A stretch of 64,000 bases of DNA from Gigantopelta aegis (lineage: Eukaryota; Mollusca; Gastropoda; Neomphalida; Peltospiridae): the NCBI RefSeq assembly GCF_016097555.1, contig NC_054708.1:27187572-27251571 (forward strand). Direction: 5' to 3'. A program made the translations under genes and the position numbers. Below are positions 49,301-57,978 of the stretch, one piece after another (position 1 is the first letter of the stretch; each line of letters starts with the position of its first letter). The notes beneath the pieces were generated by a model. It was not told the DNA's origin, did no database searches, and worked only from the letters and a program-made list of their open reading frames with translations.

Positions 49301-52300
49301 GAATCAAAAATATTATCATTAGTAAATCTTAAGGCGGAGATGAATTTTACTTGTAGAATGCAGGAAATTACATTTCAGGACATCTAGTTTTCAAAATCTT
49401 ATGGGGGAGCATGCCCCCGAACCCCCTAGAAACTTTACTTTTCACCCTCGATCTGTCAGCCCACCCCCTGCTTCTGTAATGCTTGACATGTACGTAGTAA
49501 GTACTACAAATTGCACAAAGATGTTTGTTTATATTAATAATGTCTACAGTAAATAATTATTTCATTTTTTTTTTTTTACATTACTTGCACAGGCGATACT
49601 TCACTTCTCACTGAGAAATACATCACTTGTATCCGGAAAATGTCATCACTTTTGATGCGTGATGAAGCCTTACAACAGGAGCCGTGTGGAAGTCTTCTGA
49701 AATCTGTCGCTGCAGAACTTTATAATGGGGGACGAGGTACTTTTAATGACATTAGATACATATTTTAATTAAATACAAAAAAACAAAATATTAAAATATT
49801 GTAACAGTAGCTAGTGGGAATTTCCCTATTAGCTCAGTTGGTAGAGCACTGGATTTTGTACTGAGAATCTGTGGTTCGAATCCCCTCGGATTTGGAGCCG
49901 ATGTAGGGACTGGGCGTGTTCTTAACACAAGAATACAATTATCACCCAGTCAGGACACGTAACAGTTCAACTGCCCGTGGTCCACAGCTCCGGGACGTAG
50001 CTTCACTTGAGGGGGAGTATGTAGCAGTGTTGGTATAAAGTGCTCCTACTGGCAGTAGCTAGTGGGAATTTCCCTATTAACTCAGTTGGTAGACACTGGT
50101 TCGAATCCCCTCAGTGGAGGTTGATTTTTCTGTTACAGTATCAGAAAGTGTATGTGCATATAAATTTGCTGAATGTCATAACAGGGTTTCTGATGGAGGG
50201 TTAAATGGGTATGGCGCCATACCCAATTTATTTTGCAGATTTTATTATTTTTAAGTTTACCTGTTGACAAAATTAATGACTCTTATCATTACTGTATCAT
50301 TTTCTTAACCCTAACCCTGAACCTAACCCATTTTCTTTCTTGGAGGAGGCCCCTTATACCCTCTATCGACTGCAGTTGCATTCAGCACACACATTGTAAA
50401 TATTCAATTTCATAGCGACATACCCAAACATTTCTTTCTGGCAGAAACACTGCATAATACTTTGTAATTTATTGTCATTCCCATCAGTGAACGTTGTTTT
50501 TGAAATTGCACACAAAAATAGTGGGTTTTTTTTGTTATTTCCAAAACGCTTTTACTGTTCTTCTTATGGCAACTTAAATTTAACTTATAAACAAAATATA
50601 TTGTTCATGGAGGATAGGAAGGACTATAAATGTATTGGAGGAGAGATGAGTACATTGACATTTAATAACTGGCCTTGGTGGCGCAGTAGTTAAGCCATCG
50701 GACTACAGGCTAGTAGGTACAGGGTTCACAGCCCGGTACCGGCTCCAACCCAGTTCTTAGGGCTCAATAGGTAGGTGTAAGGCCACTACACCCTCTCCTC
50801 TCTCACTAACGACTAGCCAACTAATAATGAATCCACTGTCCTGGACAGACAGCCCAGATAGCTGAGGTGTGTGCCCAGGACAGCGTGCTTGAACCTTAAT
50901 TGGATATAAGCACAAAAATAAGTTAAAATAAATAAATAATAAACAGATTTAATGTAAGGATCAGAGCTAACTGTCTTCAGTGATGTATTCCAATATATGT
51001 CCAATATACATATATATATATATGTACCTGTTGGAAATGATTCGCTCGCTCGATGCCCATCGGTGGACCCATTGGGCTATTTCTCGTTCCCGCCAGTGCA
51101 CCACGACTGGTGTAACAAAGGTTTCCTCTCTCGGTATCTGTGTGGTCCTTAACCATATGTTGGTTAATATGTCAAATTTAACTGTAAATAAAATGTGTTG
51201 AGTGCATCGTTAAATAACACATTTCATTCCTTCCTTCAATATACATATATGTACTTGTTGGTAATGATTCTCTCTTATTTGTAACATAAGAATAAGTTTG
51301 TCATTGCAGTCCGGTTAGTATTAATAGTTTAACAGTTCTAGACCTTTCAGCATGAGTTGTCCATTAACTTAATGGGATGAAAAACTAACATGTAAACACA
51401 GTGTGATTGAAATCCTATTGCATACCTCACTTCGGGTTCTTCCCAGTAATGAAATCTGACATTAGCCAATGATATTTCATGTTCAGTTGACCTTTATGCT
51501 GAATGCATTTTGATTGGTAGAGTAAAAGGTCACAAGGACATGTGATAGCATTGGCTTTTTGTCAAATCCACTGAATAGGAGGAAACAGAGTTGATTGTTG
51601 TAAGATTTGATTTCAGTTAGATATACCAATCTCATTTAATGATCTTTAAATGCTTATATTAAAAACTCCCCTTGACTCTGTCCTGTAGGACTAACCTTTA
51701 GTTTTGATTACCTATATCAGAATTAATATTCAACATAATGTGTTTACGTGCTGTATGTTTTAATATAACATAAAAGCTGAACTGTTGTATCACTAGTTTT
51801 CTGTGTTTGGGTTACCTCATCCTTAGTCCATATCAGTCCAGTCTCTACCCATCGACCAACCCAGCTTGAATATCCAAGCCAAAACTCCTTTTGTGATTGA
51901 GACATACAAGCCCCCTCACTATGTCAAGGAATGGATCATTACATGGTAGTTCAATATTCAAGGGAAACTATCACTTATGCTTCCATGACTCCTCTGAGAC
52001 TAGTTCAAGGAGAGTAATTTTTTGCATGTCAATTTATAATGGTATCAGTACGGTAATCTCCTAAATGGCTCCCCATAATCTAAGTTAGGGGAGCAGTTAA
52101 TCACTGCCCTAATTATTTTTCACTGTGAGGTCCGGAAATCTTCTCTAGCTTTCAAATAATAAAACTTGATTCGTCTTTCAGCTTGCAACTGCGACTCAGT
52201 GGGTTCACTTCCTGACACCAAGTGTCAGATGCACGGCGGCCAGTGTCAGTGTAAACCGGGAGTGGCAGGGCGACGTTGTGACGTCTGTCATCCGGGTTAC

Positions 52301-55300
52301 TTCAACTTCACCTCGTCGGGCTGTCAACGTAAGTAGAAACCATTCCTGTATTCCCTTTTTCAACTTCATTTTGCTATTCTGCTAATGTTTGAGATCTACC
52401 TTTCAAGCTCTTTATTTTTATAAAACTTTAGTACATGTCAATGTCATCGTCAAATTGTCGGGTTTTTACTTTATTTTGTTCCCATCTTAACACATACTCT
52501 TCCCTGGGAGTGTGAGATCTTGTAAGCAGGGGATCTGTGAATAATAGAAAAGAATATATGTTTAATGACACCCCAGCACAAAAAATACATCGTTTATTGG
52601 GTGTCAAAACAATTTGAAAACCCCCAAAACATTCCTGGTAATTTACGGTGTTTTTCATATCAGTAATGTTTTTCATATATTTGATTAGGCTGCAATCATT
52701 TCAGAAGTTTAAGATACTTTGTCAGGATTGGACTGGTAATAACTGGTAATTTAGAAACGAATTTGTTGCAGACTCATATAGTGATATCAAGCACTAAAAA
52801 ACCCCACACATTTATGAAGAACTACGGTATATTAAATATTGTAGATTTTTATAGAAATCCTGACCTCACAGTATGCCAGTACAAAACAATTACATGGCGT
52901 TTGGGCTCTGCCTAAAAGACAATTCTGGATCTGCTACACTACCATATATAACTGGTGATCTTTGTCACCAGTCATCTGTTTCTGATAAAACATAACATTA
53001 TAGTGTATGCATTCAATATATTTTATTTATTAAATTATAAATGTTACAGTCAAGTCTGTCAAACCAGTCATTTATCGATATGTTATGTTGGTTACACTTG
53101 CTCAATAAAAGTAATCACAATTACAATCTTCATTCCAGAACAATTTCTGTAAAATATATTTTAGTTCTTTTACAGACTGATTGTGATTATTGCTGTTAGC
53201 CTATATTTCGTTTTATTTGAGCCCATACCATAAGGCTGTTCTAGACATAATCACCTAAGATTGTGAGGGGAAAACATGTCTTGGTCATGTCAGAGGATTT
53301 GCTTATAACGTAATTGGATTGTATTGCGTAAGTTTTTACCATGCTCATATACCACAGAGGTTTCGAGCATGTCCGCCCCAGACTCATATACCACAGAGAT
53401 TTCGAGCATGTCCGCCCCGGACTCATATACCACAGAGATTTTGAGCATGTCTGCCCCGGACTCATATACCACAGAGATTTCGAGCATGTCCGCCCCGGAG
53501 TTCGATCTCTTGAAAGCCAGGGACCCAACCTGGGGCAGACGTAATTGGATACACAGTTTGTTAAAGTTTGTTTTATTTAACGACACCACTAGAGCACATT
53601 GATTTATTCATCATTGGCTATTGGATGTCAAACATTTGGTAATTTTGACTTGTAGTCATCATCAGAGGAAGCCCACTACATGTTTCCATTAGCAGCAAGA
53701 GATCTTTTATATGCACTTTCCCACAGACAGGACAGCACATACCACAGCCAGTTGTGGTGCACTGGTTGGAAGGAAGGAAATGTTTTATTTAACAATGCAC
53801 TCAACACATTTTATTTACGGTTATATGGCATCGGACATATGGTTAAGGACCACACAGATATTGATATAGGAAACCTGCTGTCACTACTTCATGGGCTAGT
53901 CTTTTCAGTTAGCAGCAAGGGATCTTTTGTAGGCACCATCCCACAGACAGGATAACACATACCATGGCCTTTGATATACTAGTTGTGGTGCACTGGCTGG
54001 AGCGAGAAATAGCCCAATGGGCCCACCGACGGGGATCAATCCCAGACCAATAGCACATCAAGTGAATGCTTTACCACTGGGCTACGGCCTGCCCTCGCAC
54101 TGGTTGGAACAAGAAAAAAAACCAATCAGTTGAATGGATCCACCGAGCTGGTTCGATCCTGCTATGCAAGCATCTTAGGTGAGCACTCAACCAACTGATC
54201 TAAATCCCACCCCTAATTGGATACATGCACGTTACAAGTACCCAGATGCAGACATTTGTGTTTATGGTATCCTCATTTGATCAGTTCTGGAACAGTCTTA
54301 AGTATTGGTTTATATTTGAATATACATGTATTTGATGATGATTTTAATATAGTGTCTTGCAATTCTTAGTGATTGGAATACAAACTAAATAACTGTGTTG
54401 TTGTAATATATGCCAGTAGCTGGCAACTGACAAGGTAAGGCAAAACGCTGAAGCAGGTTTGGAAACGGAAAGCAGTTTTTAACCCCTTTTTTAATTTTAG
54501 TCATAACATTTTACCATCAGGGGTCTAATTCACAAAGTTTAACCACTGAAGTATTAAAAACCCTTTAAAAGGCTTTAAGTTCAGAAATACCATTGAACAA
54601 AACACAAACAAAATCTTCTGAACTAGTTCACCTTCCTCAGCATTTGCCTGGCCCTGTCCTCTCAGAAAAGAATGTACCTTGAAACTGCTTTCCATTTCTT
54701 TGTTTGCTAGGCTGTCCCAAACTACCATGCTTACAATCTACCAAAACAATCTCGACATCCAGTGAGATGAAGAGAGGAGTCCCAGACATCACAACCAGAC
54801 AAGTAAATTCGGTCCAGTCTACTACAGCTAGCTCAAACACCACTGATTTACATGAGACTACTGTTCCACCAAACACTACTGTTTCAACTGAAACTATTGT
54901 TCCACCAAACACCACTGTTTCAACTGAGACTACTGTTCCACCAAACACTACTGTTTCAACTGAAACTATTGTTCCACCTACCACTACTGTTTCAACAGAA
55001 ACTACTGTTCCACCAAACACCACTGTTTCAACAGAAACTAGTGTTCTACCAAACACTACTGTTCCACCGGAAACTACTGTTCCTCAAAACACTACTTTTT
55101 CATCTACCTTCACAAGGGGCAATACAACATCCACACAAATGGCCACTGGAAACTCTGCTCTAAGTCTTCTTGGGTTGTACTTGGGGCTGATTTTTGGCTG
55201 CTTGGTGTTCATTATCGTCTGCTTGCTGGCAGTATTTTTATGTCGTGATGCAAACATCAGGAAACCAAACCTGGGTGTCAGAGTAGCTGATGTGTTTGGT

Positions 55301-56017
55301 AAGCACAGCAGAGAAGAGAAGGCTAGAAGACAACGTCTGAAACAAATTCAGTCACTTGCACACTTTGGAGTATTGAATCCGAACAGTCCAATTTATTCTA
55401 AAGATATCAATGAACGTCACCTCAGTTGGATTTGGGGCAAGGACCATTTGGACAGTGATACCACAGCTTCCCAAGATTCCGGGTATCCTGTTCGTGATGC
55501 TCCTGTGTTCTACTTCTCTTCGGACCCAGAGACTTCTGTGTCACCAGTAGCCACTGTTGATCTACATAGTCATCATATGGTAAGACGTGACTCATTGACT
55601 ACAGATGCTGAATACCGTGCCAAACCAAATGACATTAACAAGCCAAAAGACTTAAATTCAAAACACATCAAATTTCAAAATGCAAAACCACAGAGAAATG
55701 ATTCTGACAGACCTATGCTTTCTTATGGTGACAGGCAGCCAACGTTTAAGACCTTCAAGTCAGAAAGTGTCATTACTGTTCCACTGATAACAGTGCCTGT
55801 TAAAAAAATACCAGATAAACCACCACGTGCCAAACCACCAATGTCACAACAAAGCAACAAAGATGACCAACATTGCAAGAATACTATTGAGAAAAATGAT
55901 GGATCAGCGACCAATTCTTCCAAAAAGAATCTGACAGCATCTGATTATTTAACAAATGATGGGGAAGCGTTTGCGGGGTTTGATTCATATGATGAAATCA
56001 ATGGTTCTTTAGTTTAG
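26036..56017 (+). CDS. Laminin beta-like gene, transmembrane isoform (LN-LE5-LF-LE-stalk-TM-tail), 12 exons
   Basis: Twelve exons with matching phases sum to 3897 nt, 1298 residues plus stop. Order: signal peptide (about 31-48), LN domain (about 85-310), LE1-LE4 (310-534), truncated LE5 running into an LF (laminin IV type B) domain (535-814), LE6 (815-863), Thr-rich stalk with eight N-x-T sequons (864-1014), one hydrophobic helix (1015-1040) and a 258-residue tail. LN-LEa(5, last truncated)-LF-LEb is the short-arm order of laminin beta chains, which are secreted and end in a coiled coil; a membrane helix and tail are not part of any laminin chain I know. The LN sequence ([20 protein letters not shown]) also resembles netrin-G. 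A different in-phase continuation exists at 63682, so this is probably one of two isoforms. Inferred role: cell-surface LN-domain protein binding basement membrane or laminin or netrin partners; without a coil it should not trimerise. Confidence 0.85.
26350..26466. repeat. (TA)n microsatellite at the start of laminin-like intron 1
   Basis: About 100 bp of TA beginning 20 bp after the exon 1 donor. Confidence 0.95.
26753..27154 (+). pseudogene. Tigger/pogo transposase N-terminal fragment and right end
   Basis: After ATGCCACCGAAAAAATAG the frames read [17 protein letters not shown], then after a one-base shift [20 protein letters not shown] and [20 protein letters not shown]. This is the CENP-B-like helix-turn-helix of Tigger elements. 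A terminal-repeat-like end (GGCCGTTATATACAGGTTTG, ACTGTA) follows at 27128-27154. Broken by a stop and a frameshift. Confidence 0.65.
28010..28330. mobile_element. MITE with TTAA target duplication (AGGCATACTGTCAC ends)
   Basis: Left end AGGCATACTGTCAC, right end GTGACAATATGCCT, flanked by TTAA at 28006-28009 and 28331-28334, the piggyBac signature. 321 bp, no coding capacity. Confidence 0.8.
29738..30060 (+). pseudogene. Degenerate mobile-element ORF fragment (DHxNYxRWLPxHL motif)
   Basis: The frame reads [20 protein letters not shown], similar to a DHxNYxRWLPVHLRDM motif I recall from repeated invertebrate ORFs of probable transposon origin. Stops interrupt it, and downstream fragments ([18 protein letters not shown]) are in another frame. 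Family uncertain. Confidence 0.35.
30300..32340. other. Intron 1 stretch with no recognisable gene
   Basis: AT-rich unique-looking sequence with a short CA microsatellite (31945-31985). No exon-like frame or known repeat seen. Confidence 0.5.
32345..32520. repeat. Foldback palindrome
   Basis: Outer arms ATTATTATACGAGCTTGTGT and its complement near 32500, inner arms TACGAAACGAGTGTCC / GGCACGAGTTTCGTAC. Different sequence from the 12061 family but similar architecture. Confidence 0.7.
32900..33303 (-). mobile_element. SINE, family C, near full length
   Basis: tRNA-like head (GGCCTCGGTGGCGTCGTGGT on the minus strand), unique middle with ACCGACTCCAAACCCTGAG, then the common body and the 3' end GGCGTCGTTAAATAAAACAA. 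Confidence 0.85.
33630..33815 (+). mobile_element. SINE, family B/F fragment
   Basis: Body AAAAGATCCCTTGCTACTAA and an eroded 3' end. Confidence 0.7.
33965..34271 (+). mobile_element. SINE, family B, full length
   Basis: Head GGGCGTAGCCCAGTGGTAAA, B-box-like GGATCGATC, 3' end TCTAGTGGTGTCGTTAAAC. Confidence 0.88.
35108..35193. repeat. (TA)n microsatellite
   Basis: About 85 bp of pure TA in laminin-like intron 1. Confidence 0.97.
35339..35628 (+). mobile_element. SINE, family B, ending 28 bp before the LN exon
   Basis: 3' end TTGGTGTCGTTAAACAGAAC lies just upstream of the acceptor of exon 2; part of its T-rich tail may now serve as the pyrimidine tract. Confidence 0.82.
35656..36287 (+). 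CDS. Laminin-like exon 2: LN domain body
   Basis: Acceptor TTTGTCAG, phase 0 in, phase 2 out (AG|GTGAAT). Landmarks in order: [93 protein letters not shown]. These are the conserved strands of LN domains; the SGRP..KSLDYG..W..YQYYA block is especially like netrin-G. Codons are GC-richer than the surrounding intron. A SINE ends about 30 bp upstream of the acceptor. Confidence 0.93.
36321..36386. repeat. Small hairpin element, copy 2
   Basis: CTGATTAAAATTAGCTCTA and GGAGCTTATTTTAATTAG, the same family as 24604-24672; starts 34 bp after the LN exon donor. Confidence 0.7.
36924..37398. repeat. (CA)n then (GA)n microsatellite block
   Basis: About 400 bp of CA with GACA/AACG variants followed by about 70 bp of pure GA. 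Source of long Thr/His and Cys/Val ORFs on both strands. Confidence 0.97.
37657..37838 (+). CDS. Laminin-like exon 3: LE1
   Basis: Encodes [14 protein letters not shown] through [20 protein letters not shown] and ANECI. This is the typical first laminin-EGF repeat after an LN domain (CxCNxHA, CxHNTAGxxCExC, NRPW). Acceptor AAATAG, donor ATTA|GTAAGA; phase 2 in, phase 1 out. Confidence 0.93.
38630..38845 (+). mobile_element. Retroposon family G with (CCATA)n tail
   Basis: Shares CCATGACAGG(C/T)GTGCGCTA and TTGTTCTGAATGTGCA with 48655-48812. The two copies end in different pentamer repeats, CCATA here and GACCT there. Confidence 0.7.
39108..39868. mobile_element. Cluster of three CTAGCTACGGCCCTG-ended elements
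   Basis: Three copies (about 39108-39403, 39497-39660, 39693-39868) each start near CCGTAG(C/T)TAG and end TACGGCCCTG. They carry poly-G runs and the shared interior AGTCTAAAACTCCTT. Inverted ends suggest MITEs. Confidence 0.65.
40740..40907 (+). CDS. Laminin-like exon 4: LE2
   Basis: Encodes [20 protein letters not shown] then [20 protein letters not shown]. Phase 1 on both sides, as for most LE-repeat exons. Acceptor CTCAACAG, donor ATCA|GTAAGT. Confidence 0.92.
41020..41200 (+). mobile_element. SINE, family F fragment
   Basis: Head GATTTAGCTCAGTCGGTTGA, as at 59543. Confidence 0.75.
41471..41840. mobile_element. MITE with perfect ends and TTAA duplication
   Basis: Ends AGGGACATTCCTGAGTTTGC are perfectly inverted for about 23 bp, flanked by TTAA (41467-41470, 41841-41844). 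370 bp with internal partial palindromy. PiggyBac-type; in laminin-like intron 4. Confidence 0.9.
42115..42350 (+). mobile_element. SINE, family B/F, diverged
   Basis: Head ACCTAGCTCAAGCAGACCAC, body AAAAGATCCCTTGCTGCTAA, eroded 3' end. Confidence 0.7.
42837..43007 (+). CDS. Laminin-like exon 5: LE3
   Basis: Encodes [40 protein letters not shown] and [11 protein letters not shown]. All eight LE cysteines are present. Acceptor TTTTACAG, donor CAG|GTAAGA; phase 1 in and out. Confidence 0.93.
43098..43302 (+). mobile_element. SINE, family B, internally deleted
   Basis: GATCGATCCCCGTCGGTGGG at the left, 3' end TCTAGTGGTGTCATTAAAC; the AAAAGATCCC segment is missing. Confidence 0.75.
43490..43730 (+). 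mobile_element. SINE, family D, diverged
   Basis: Contains GGCTGGTAGGTACTGGGTTC and CAGGCAGCCCAGATAACTGA; better copies at 50668 and 58240. Confidence 0.7.
44088..44239 (+). CDS. Laminin-like exon 6: LE4
   Basis: Encodes [40 protein letters not shown] and [10 protein letters not shown]. Phase 1 in, phase 0 out (GCG|GTATAT). Joining to the next exon gives [14 protein letters not shown], the expected LE-LE boundary. Confidence 0.9.
44740..45026 (+). mobile_element. Family E retroposon with (ATTC)n tail
   Basis: Full-length counterpart of 636-919, plus orientation, 3' end GGGGTGTCGTTAAACATTCA. Confidence 0.8.
45030..45740. repeat. 83-bp satellite, about 8 copies, next to an exon
   Basis: The unit includes GGCGAAATAATTTCAGGAAA and AACTGAGTATCTGCAG; two unit variants alternate (TTTTTAATTTG and TTTTTGAAGTTTAA). 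Ends 40 bp before laminin-like exon 7. Confidence 0.92.
45781..46091 (+). CDS. Laminin-like exon 7: truncated LE5 and start of LF domain
   Basis: Encodes [40 protein letters not shown], then the start of the laminin IV type B domain ([13 protein letters not shown] region, [14 protein letters not shown]). In laminin beta chains the fifth LE repeat breaks off at exactly this place (GxxCxxVExxYY) and runs into LF. Phase 0 in, phase 2 out. The acceptor lies at the edge of an 83-bp satellite array. Confidence 0.9.
46550..46790 (+). mobile_element. Old family B SINE remnant
   Basis: Recognisable GGTATATCAAAGGCTGTGGT and AATAAATGTGCTCAAATGAT, heavily mutated. Confidence 0.6.
46876..47072 (+). CDS. 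Laminin-like exon 8: LF domain
   Basis: Encodes [20 protein letters not shown] through [20 protein letters not shown] to QPG, aligning with the (V/I)RYE strand and central Cys of LF. Phase 2 in, phase 1 out. The donor CCTG|GTGAGT is the seed of the array in the following intron. Confidence 0.85.
47066..48040 (+). repeat. Minisatellite containing the exon 8 splice donor, about 21 units
   Basis: Units of about 33 and 51 bp alternate. Almost every unit holds CCTGGTGAGTAAAACAAT or a variant, a copy of the true exon-intron junction CCTG|GTGAGTGAAACAAT at 47069. I count about 13 units with intact GGTGAGT and one with GGTAAGT. Confidence 0.93.
48419..48607 (+). CDS. Laminin-like exon 9: LF domain, GC-type donor
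   Basis: Encodes [29 protein letters not shown] and [15 protein letters not shown]; IDSxVLxP is a strong LF landmark. The reading frame only joins exon 10 if the intron starts with GC (GCAG|GCAAGA), a known minor donor class with this same strong context. Phase 1 in and out. Confidence 0.87.
48655..48812 (+). mobile_element. Retroposon family G with (GACCT)n tail
   Basis: CTTTCCTGTCCTGAACAGAG, then GTCCATGACAGGTGTGCGCT, ending in six GACCT repeats. Directly follows the GC donor of exon 9. Confidence 0.72.
49593..49736 (+). CDS. Laminin-like exon 10: end of LF domain
   Basis: Encodes [20 protein letters not shown] then [19 protein letters not shown], matching the Cys-bearing helix (C...L...A.LYNGG) that closes LF just before the next LE repeat. 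Phase 1 in and out; acceptor TTGCACAG, donor CGAG|GTACTT. Confidence 0.88.
49807..50115 (+). repeat. tRNA-like repeat, duplicated
   Basis: GGGAATTTCCCTATTAGCTC then AGTTGGTAGAGCACTGG and GGTTCGAATCCCC give A- and B-box-like motifs. The segment recurs truncated at 50053-50115. It lacks a complete acceptor stem, so it is a SINE head and not a tRNA gene. Confidence 0.6.
50668..50940 (+). mobile_element. SINE, family D, full length
   Basis: Head GGCCTTGGTGGCGCAGTAGT, body GACAGACAGCCCAGATAGCT, tail TTGGATATAAGCAC then A/T-rich. Confidence 0.82.
51035..51235 (+). mobile_element. SINE, family A, internally deleted
   Basis: ATTGGGCTATTTCTCGTTCC, then directly TTTCCTCTCTCGGTATCTG and the tail AAATGTGTTGAGTGCATCGT. 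Confidence 0.78.
52182..52328 (+). CDS. Laminin-like exon 11: LE6, branch point for two 3' ends
   Basis: Encodes [40 protein letters not shown] and FNFTSSGCQ, one complete eight-cysteine LE repeat. It ends in phase 1 (CAAC|GTAAGT). Joined to 54711 it reads GCQRCPKLPC; joined to 63682 it reads GCQPCSCDAGGS, the canonical LE boundary. Both stay in frame. Confidence 0.93.
53343..53512. repeat. 39-bp tandem repeat, four copies
   Basis: The unit contains CATATACCACAGAGATTTCG and AGCATGTCCGCCCCGG. Confidence 0.92.
53560..54214 (-). mobile_element. Nested SINEs: family A inserted into family F
   Basis: The outer F copy is split into 53560-53771 and 54097-54214. The inner, full-length A copy lies between a 13-bp target duplication GCACTGGTTGGAA (53759-53771, 54097-54109). 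Immediately upstream of the alternative last exon. Confidence 0.9.
54711..56017 (+). CDS. Laminin-like alternative last exon: mucin-like stalk, transmembrane helix, cytoplasmic tail
   Basis: Acceptor TTTGCTAG, phase 1 in, stop TAG at 56017. It encodes about 150 residues of Ser/Thr/Pro-rich stalk built on a 12-residue repeat ([12 protein letters not shown], six to seven copies), with eight NTT sequons and many possible O-glycan sites. Next is a 26-residue hydrophobic segment (nt 55163-55240) with a Cys-Arg stop-transfer edge, then a basic juxtamembrane stretch ([11 protein letters not shown]) and a long tail. The tail has a proline-rich motif KPPRAKPP, a tyrosine motif YDEI and a C-terminal SLV that fits class I PDZ ligands. 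The tail matches no family I recognise. No LE, coil or LG domain follows. It is either an alternative end of the laminin-like gene (preferred) or the only end, with the 63.7-kb exon belonging to a neighbour. Confidence 0.85.
54855..55085 (+). repeat. 36-bp coding minisatellite in the stalk
   Basis: A tandem 36-bp unit encodes [12 protein letters not shown] in frame, about 6-7 copies with mostly silent or conservative changes. Coding minisatellites of this type often vary in copy number between individuals; that is inference here. Confidence 0.9.
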
Positions 56018-56430
56018 TATAAGAATGAGTGTCTTCGGAATTCCACTGCTAAAAATTTGTCACTTTTAGATTTCCTTTAGTAGTGGAAAGTAACTTTTGA
56101 ATTTTATAGTTTACATATTTTATATCTTCATAGTTAACTCACTCTAAAAAAGGTTGTTGTAGTATAAGCCAAGACAGAATGATGTATTTGATATGTATAC
56201 TTAATTAATATTAGAAATGTCCATGATATATTGTAGCATGTTTTGTGAGGTACTCACTATTTTGACAAAATAATGTCCATTGATTGTAAACAGATTGATA
56301 GCTGTATTTGTTGCATTTATGTGTTACTATGGCATAAACAGTTACACTGAACAAAATTGTTTAGGTTGGTATTATTGGAGAATCAAATTTATTACACTGC
56401 GGTGGCAAATAAACAGTGTGATATTTTACG
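56018..56430 (+). other. 3' UTR of the transmembrane isoform with poly(A) signal
   Basis: AT-rich sequence after the stop, with AATAAA at 56408-56413, about 390 nt downstream. No SINE or satellite interrupts it, unlike the flanks. This supports a genuine transcript end at this exon. Confidence 0.55.
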
Positions 56431-56931
56431 TCTTTTGAGAGGTCACTACATGTACTTCCAATCAATTGGTCGACTGTCATACAAGTATGACGCTGCACAG
56501 ATCTCATGCAAAATAAGTATGAACATATGGTTCTTGTGATTCATATTTTTATAATTGGGGAAAATTTATACTTTGCTGTCGATTCTTATAATGAATATTA
56601 ACTGTATAATTTTACAAAATATATATTTTAATACTTTTATCTAGCCTTGAATATATTTTCAGTGTTGTATGTGTAAACTTCATTGAGAGATGTGTGGTAT
56701 AGGAATATGAAGTTTCATTGATAAATAGCAAAATCAAGTGACCACCAAATGAAGTAATTTTGCTAAATGATATTATTTTGTCAAGCGACACCATCTCCCA
56801 TGCCTCATTCAGTTGTGAAAGCAATTCTGTCCAATTTTTGTTCATTGATGTGCAGTTCCTGAAAGAGACCATTTGTATAACAACTCATGTTTCTGATTAT
56901 ACATCACTCACTTTCGCTTTTGATGTACAAT

Positions 56932-57200
56932 TGAAAACACACTCATTGTAATATAAATGGTATCTCACGGGAACTCATTTAGTATTCTCTATATATCCAT
57001 CAGTTACATGTAATTGTAAATTGAAAACACACTCATTGTAATATAATGGTATTTCACGGGAACTCATTTAGTATTCTCTATATATCCATCAGTTACATGT
57101 AATTGAAAATTGAAAACACACTCATTGTAATATAAATGGTATCTCATGGGAACTCATTTAGTATTCTCTATATATCCATCAGTTGCATGTAATTGTAAAT
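56932..57200. repeat. 89-bp tandem repeat, three copies
   Basis: The unit contains TTGAAAACACACTCATTGTA and CTCATTTAGTATTCTCTATA; units differ at few positions. Confidence 0.92.
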
Positions 57201-57419
57201 TGATGTATACATAATTTTAGCATGCATGTACGTGTATAAATGTTTGTAGAAATATATATCTAAGATACAGTATTTTAAATGCACATTTTATCATTGGTAG
57301 ATTGTGGAAGTATATGTACATGTATGTGTGTCATTTCATCTCTTTTATAACAAAGAAACCATTTGTTTTATTGCTTTATGACAACATAGCAAATCTGAAT
57401 GACAAAACCATTATACATA

Positions 57420-57600
57420 GTCAGGGCCATATATCTGCACAATGCAGAGTGGAATGGGCATTTGGCGAAATAGTGGTTGGTTGATTCTATGAATCTCTAT
57501 CTAGTGCCTCGTCTGTAGCAGGACAGCCACTTCCAAGGATATCACTTACTGGAGATTTCATCCCTCTTGCATTGCCAAAAGGAGGACTGCTACTCACAGA
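57420..57600 (+). pseudogene. Possible PIF/Harbinger-type transposase scrap
   Basis: The frame AQCRVEWAFGEIVVG resembles the RVEWxFxEI block of Harbinger-type transposases and is followed by a stop and GLLLTD in frame. Very short, weak evidence. Confidence 0.25.
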
Positions 57601-57848
57601 CTAGGTTACTAAATCAAAACTATAGCACCAGACAGAGCTCATTAGAATTAGTACAGCTGTGGTGGCATACACTCATAAAACACTATTACTAGAGTGATGT
57701 TTGTGCTCTGGGAGATGTGGATAAACAATGACATTGTGGATAATATGGTTAACTAAGCTGTATTGTAATTACCAATAATACAATTTTTATTCCTAATATA
57801 TGATATTGATGATACCGAAAAACACTCTGGGAATAACCTCTCTCTATA

Positions 57849-57911
57849 CACACACACACATACACACATACACACACATACACACAAACAAACACACACA
57901 CACACATGCAG

Positions 57912-57943
<32 letters not shown>

Positions 57944-57978
57944 ACACACACACATACACACATACACATACACACACA
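57849..57978. repeat. (CA)n microsatellite
   Basis: Imperfect CA run with TACA and GACA variants. Confidence 0.95.

Noticed and set aside
49818..49890. Second tRNA-like sequence
   Set aside because: Good T-loop motif but no 5'-3' acceptor pairing, and it is duplicated as part of a dispersed repeat.
54637..55056. Minus-strand ORF rich in [11 protein letters not shown]
   Set aside because: Antisense shadow of the coding 36-bp repeat in the stalk exon.
54711..56017. Idea that this exon is an unrelated single-exon membrane protein gene
   Set aside because: It begins at a good acceptor in the same phase as the LE exon, lacks its own signal peptide or suitable start codon, and starts with LE-like cysteines (CPKLPC).
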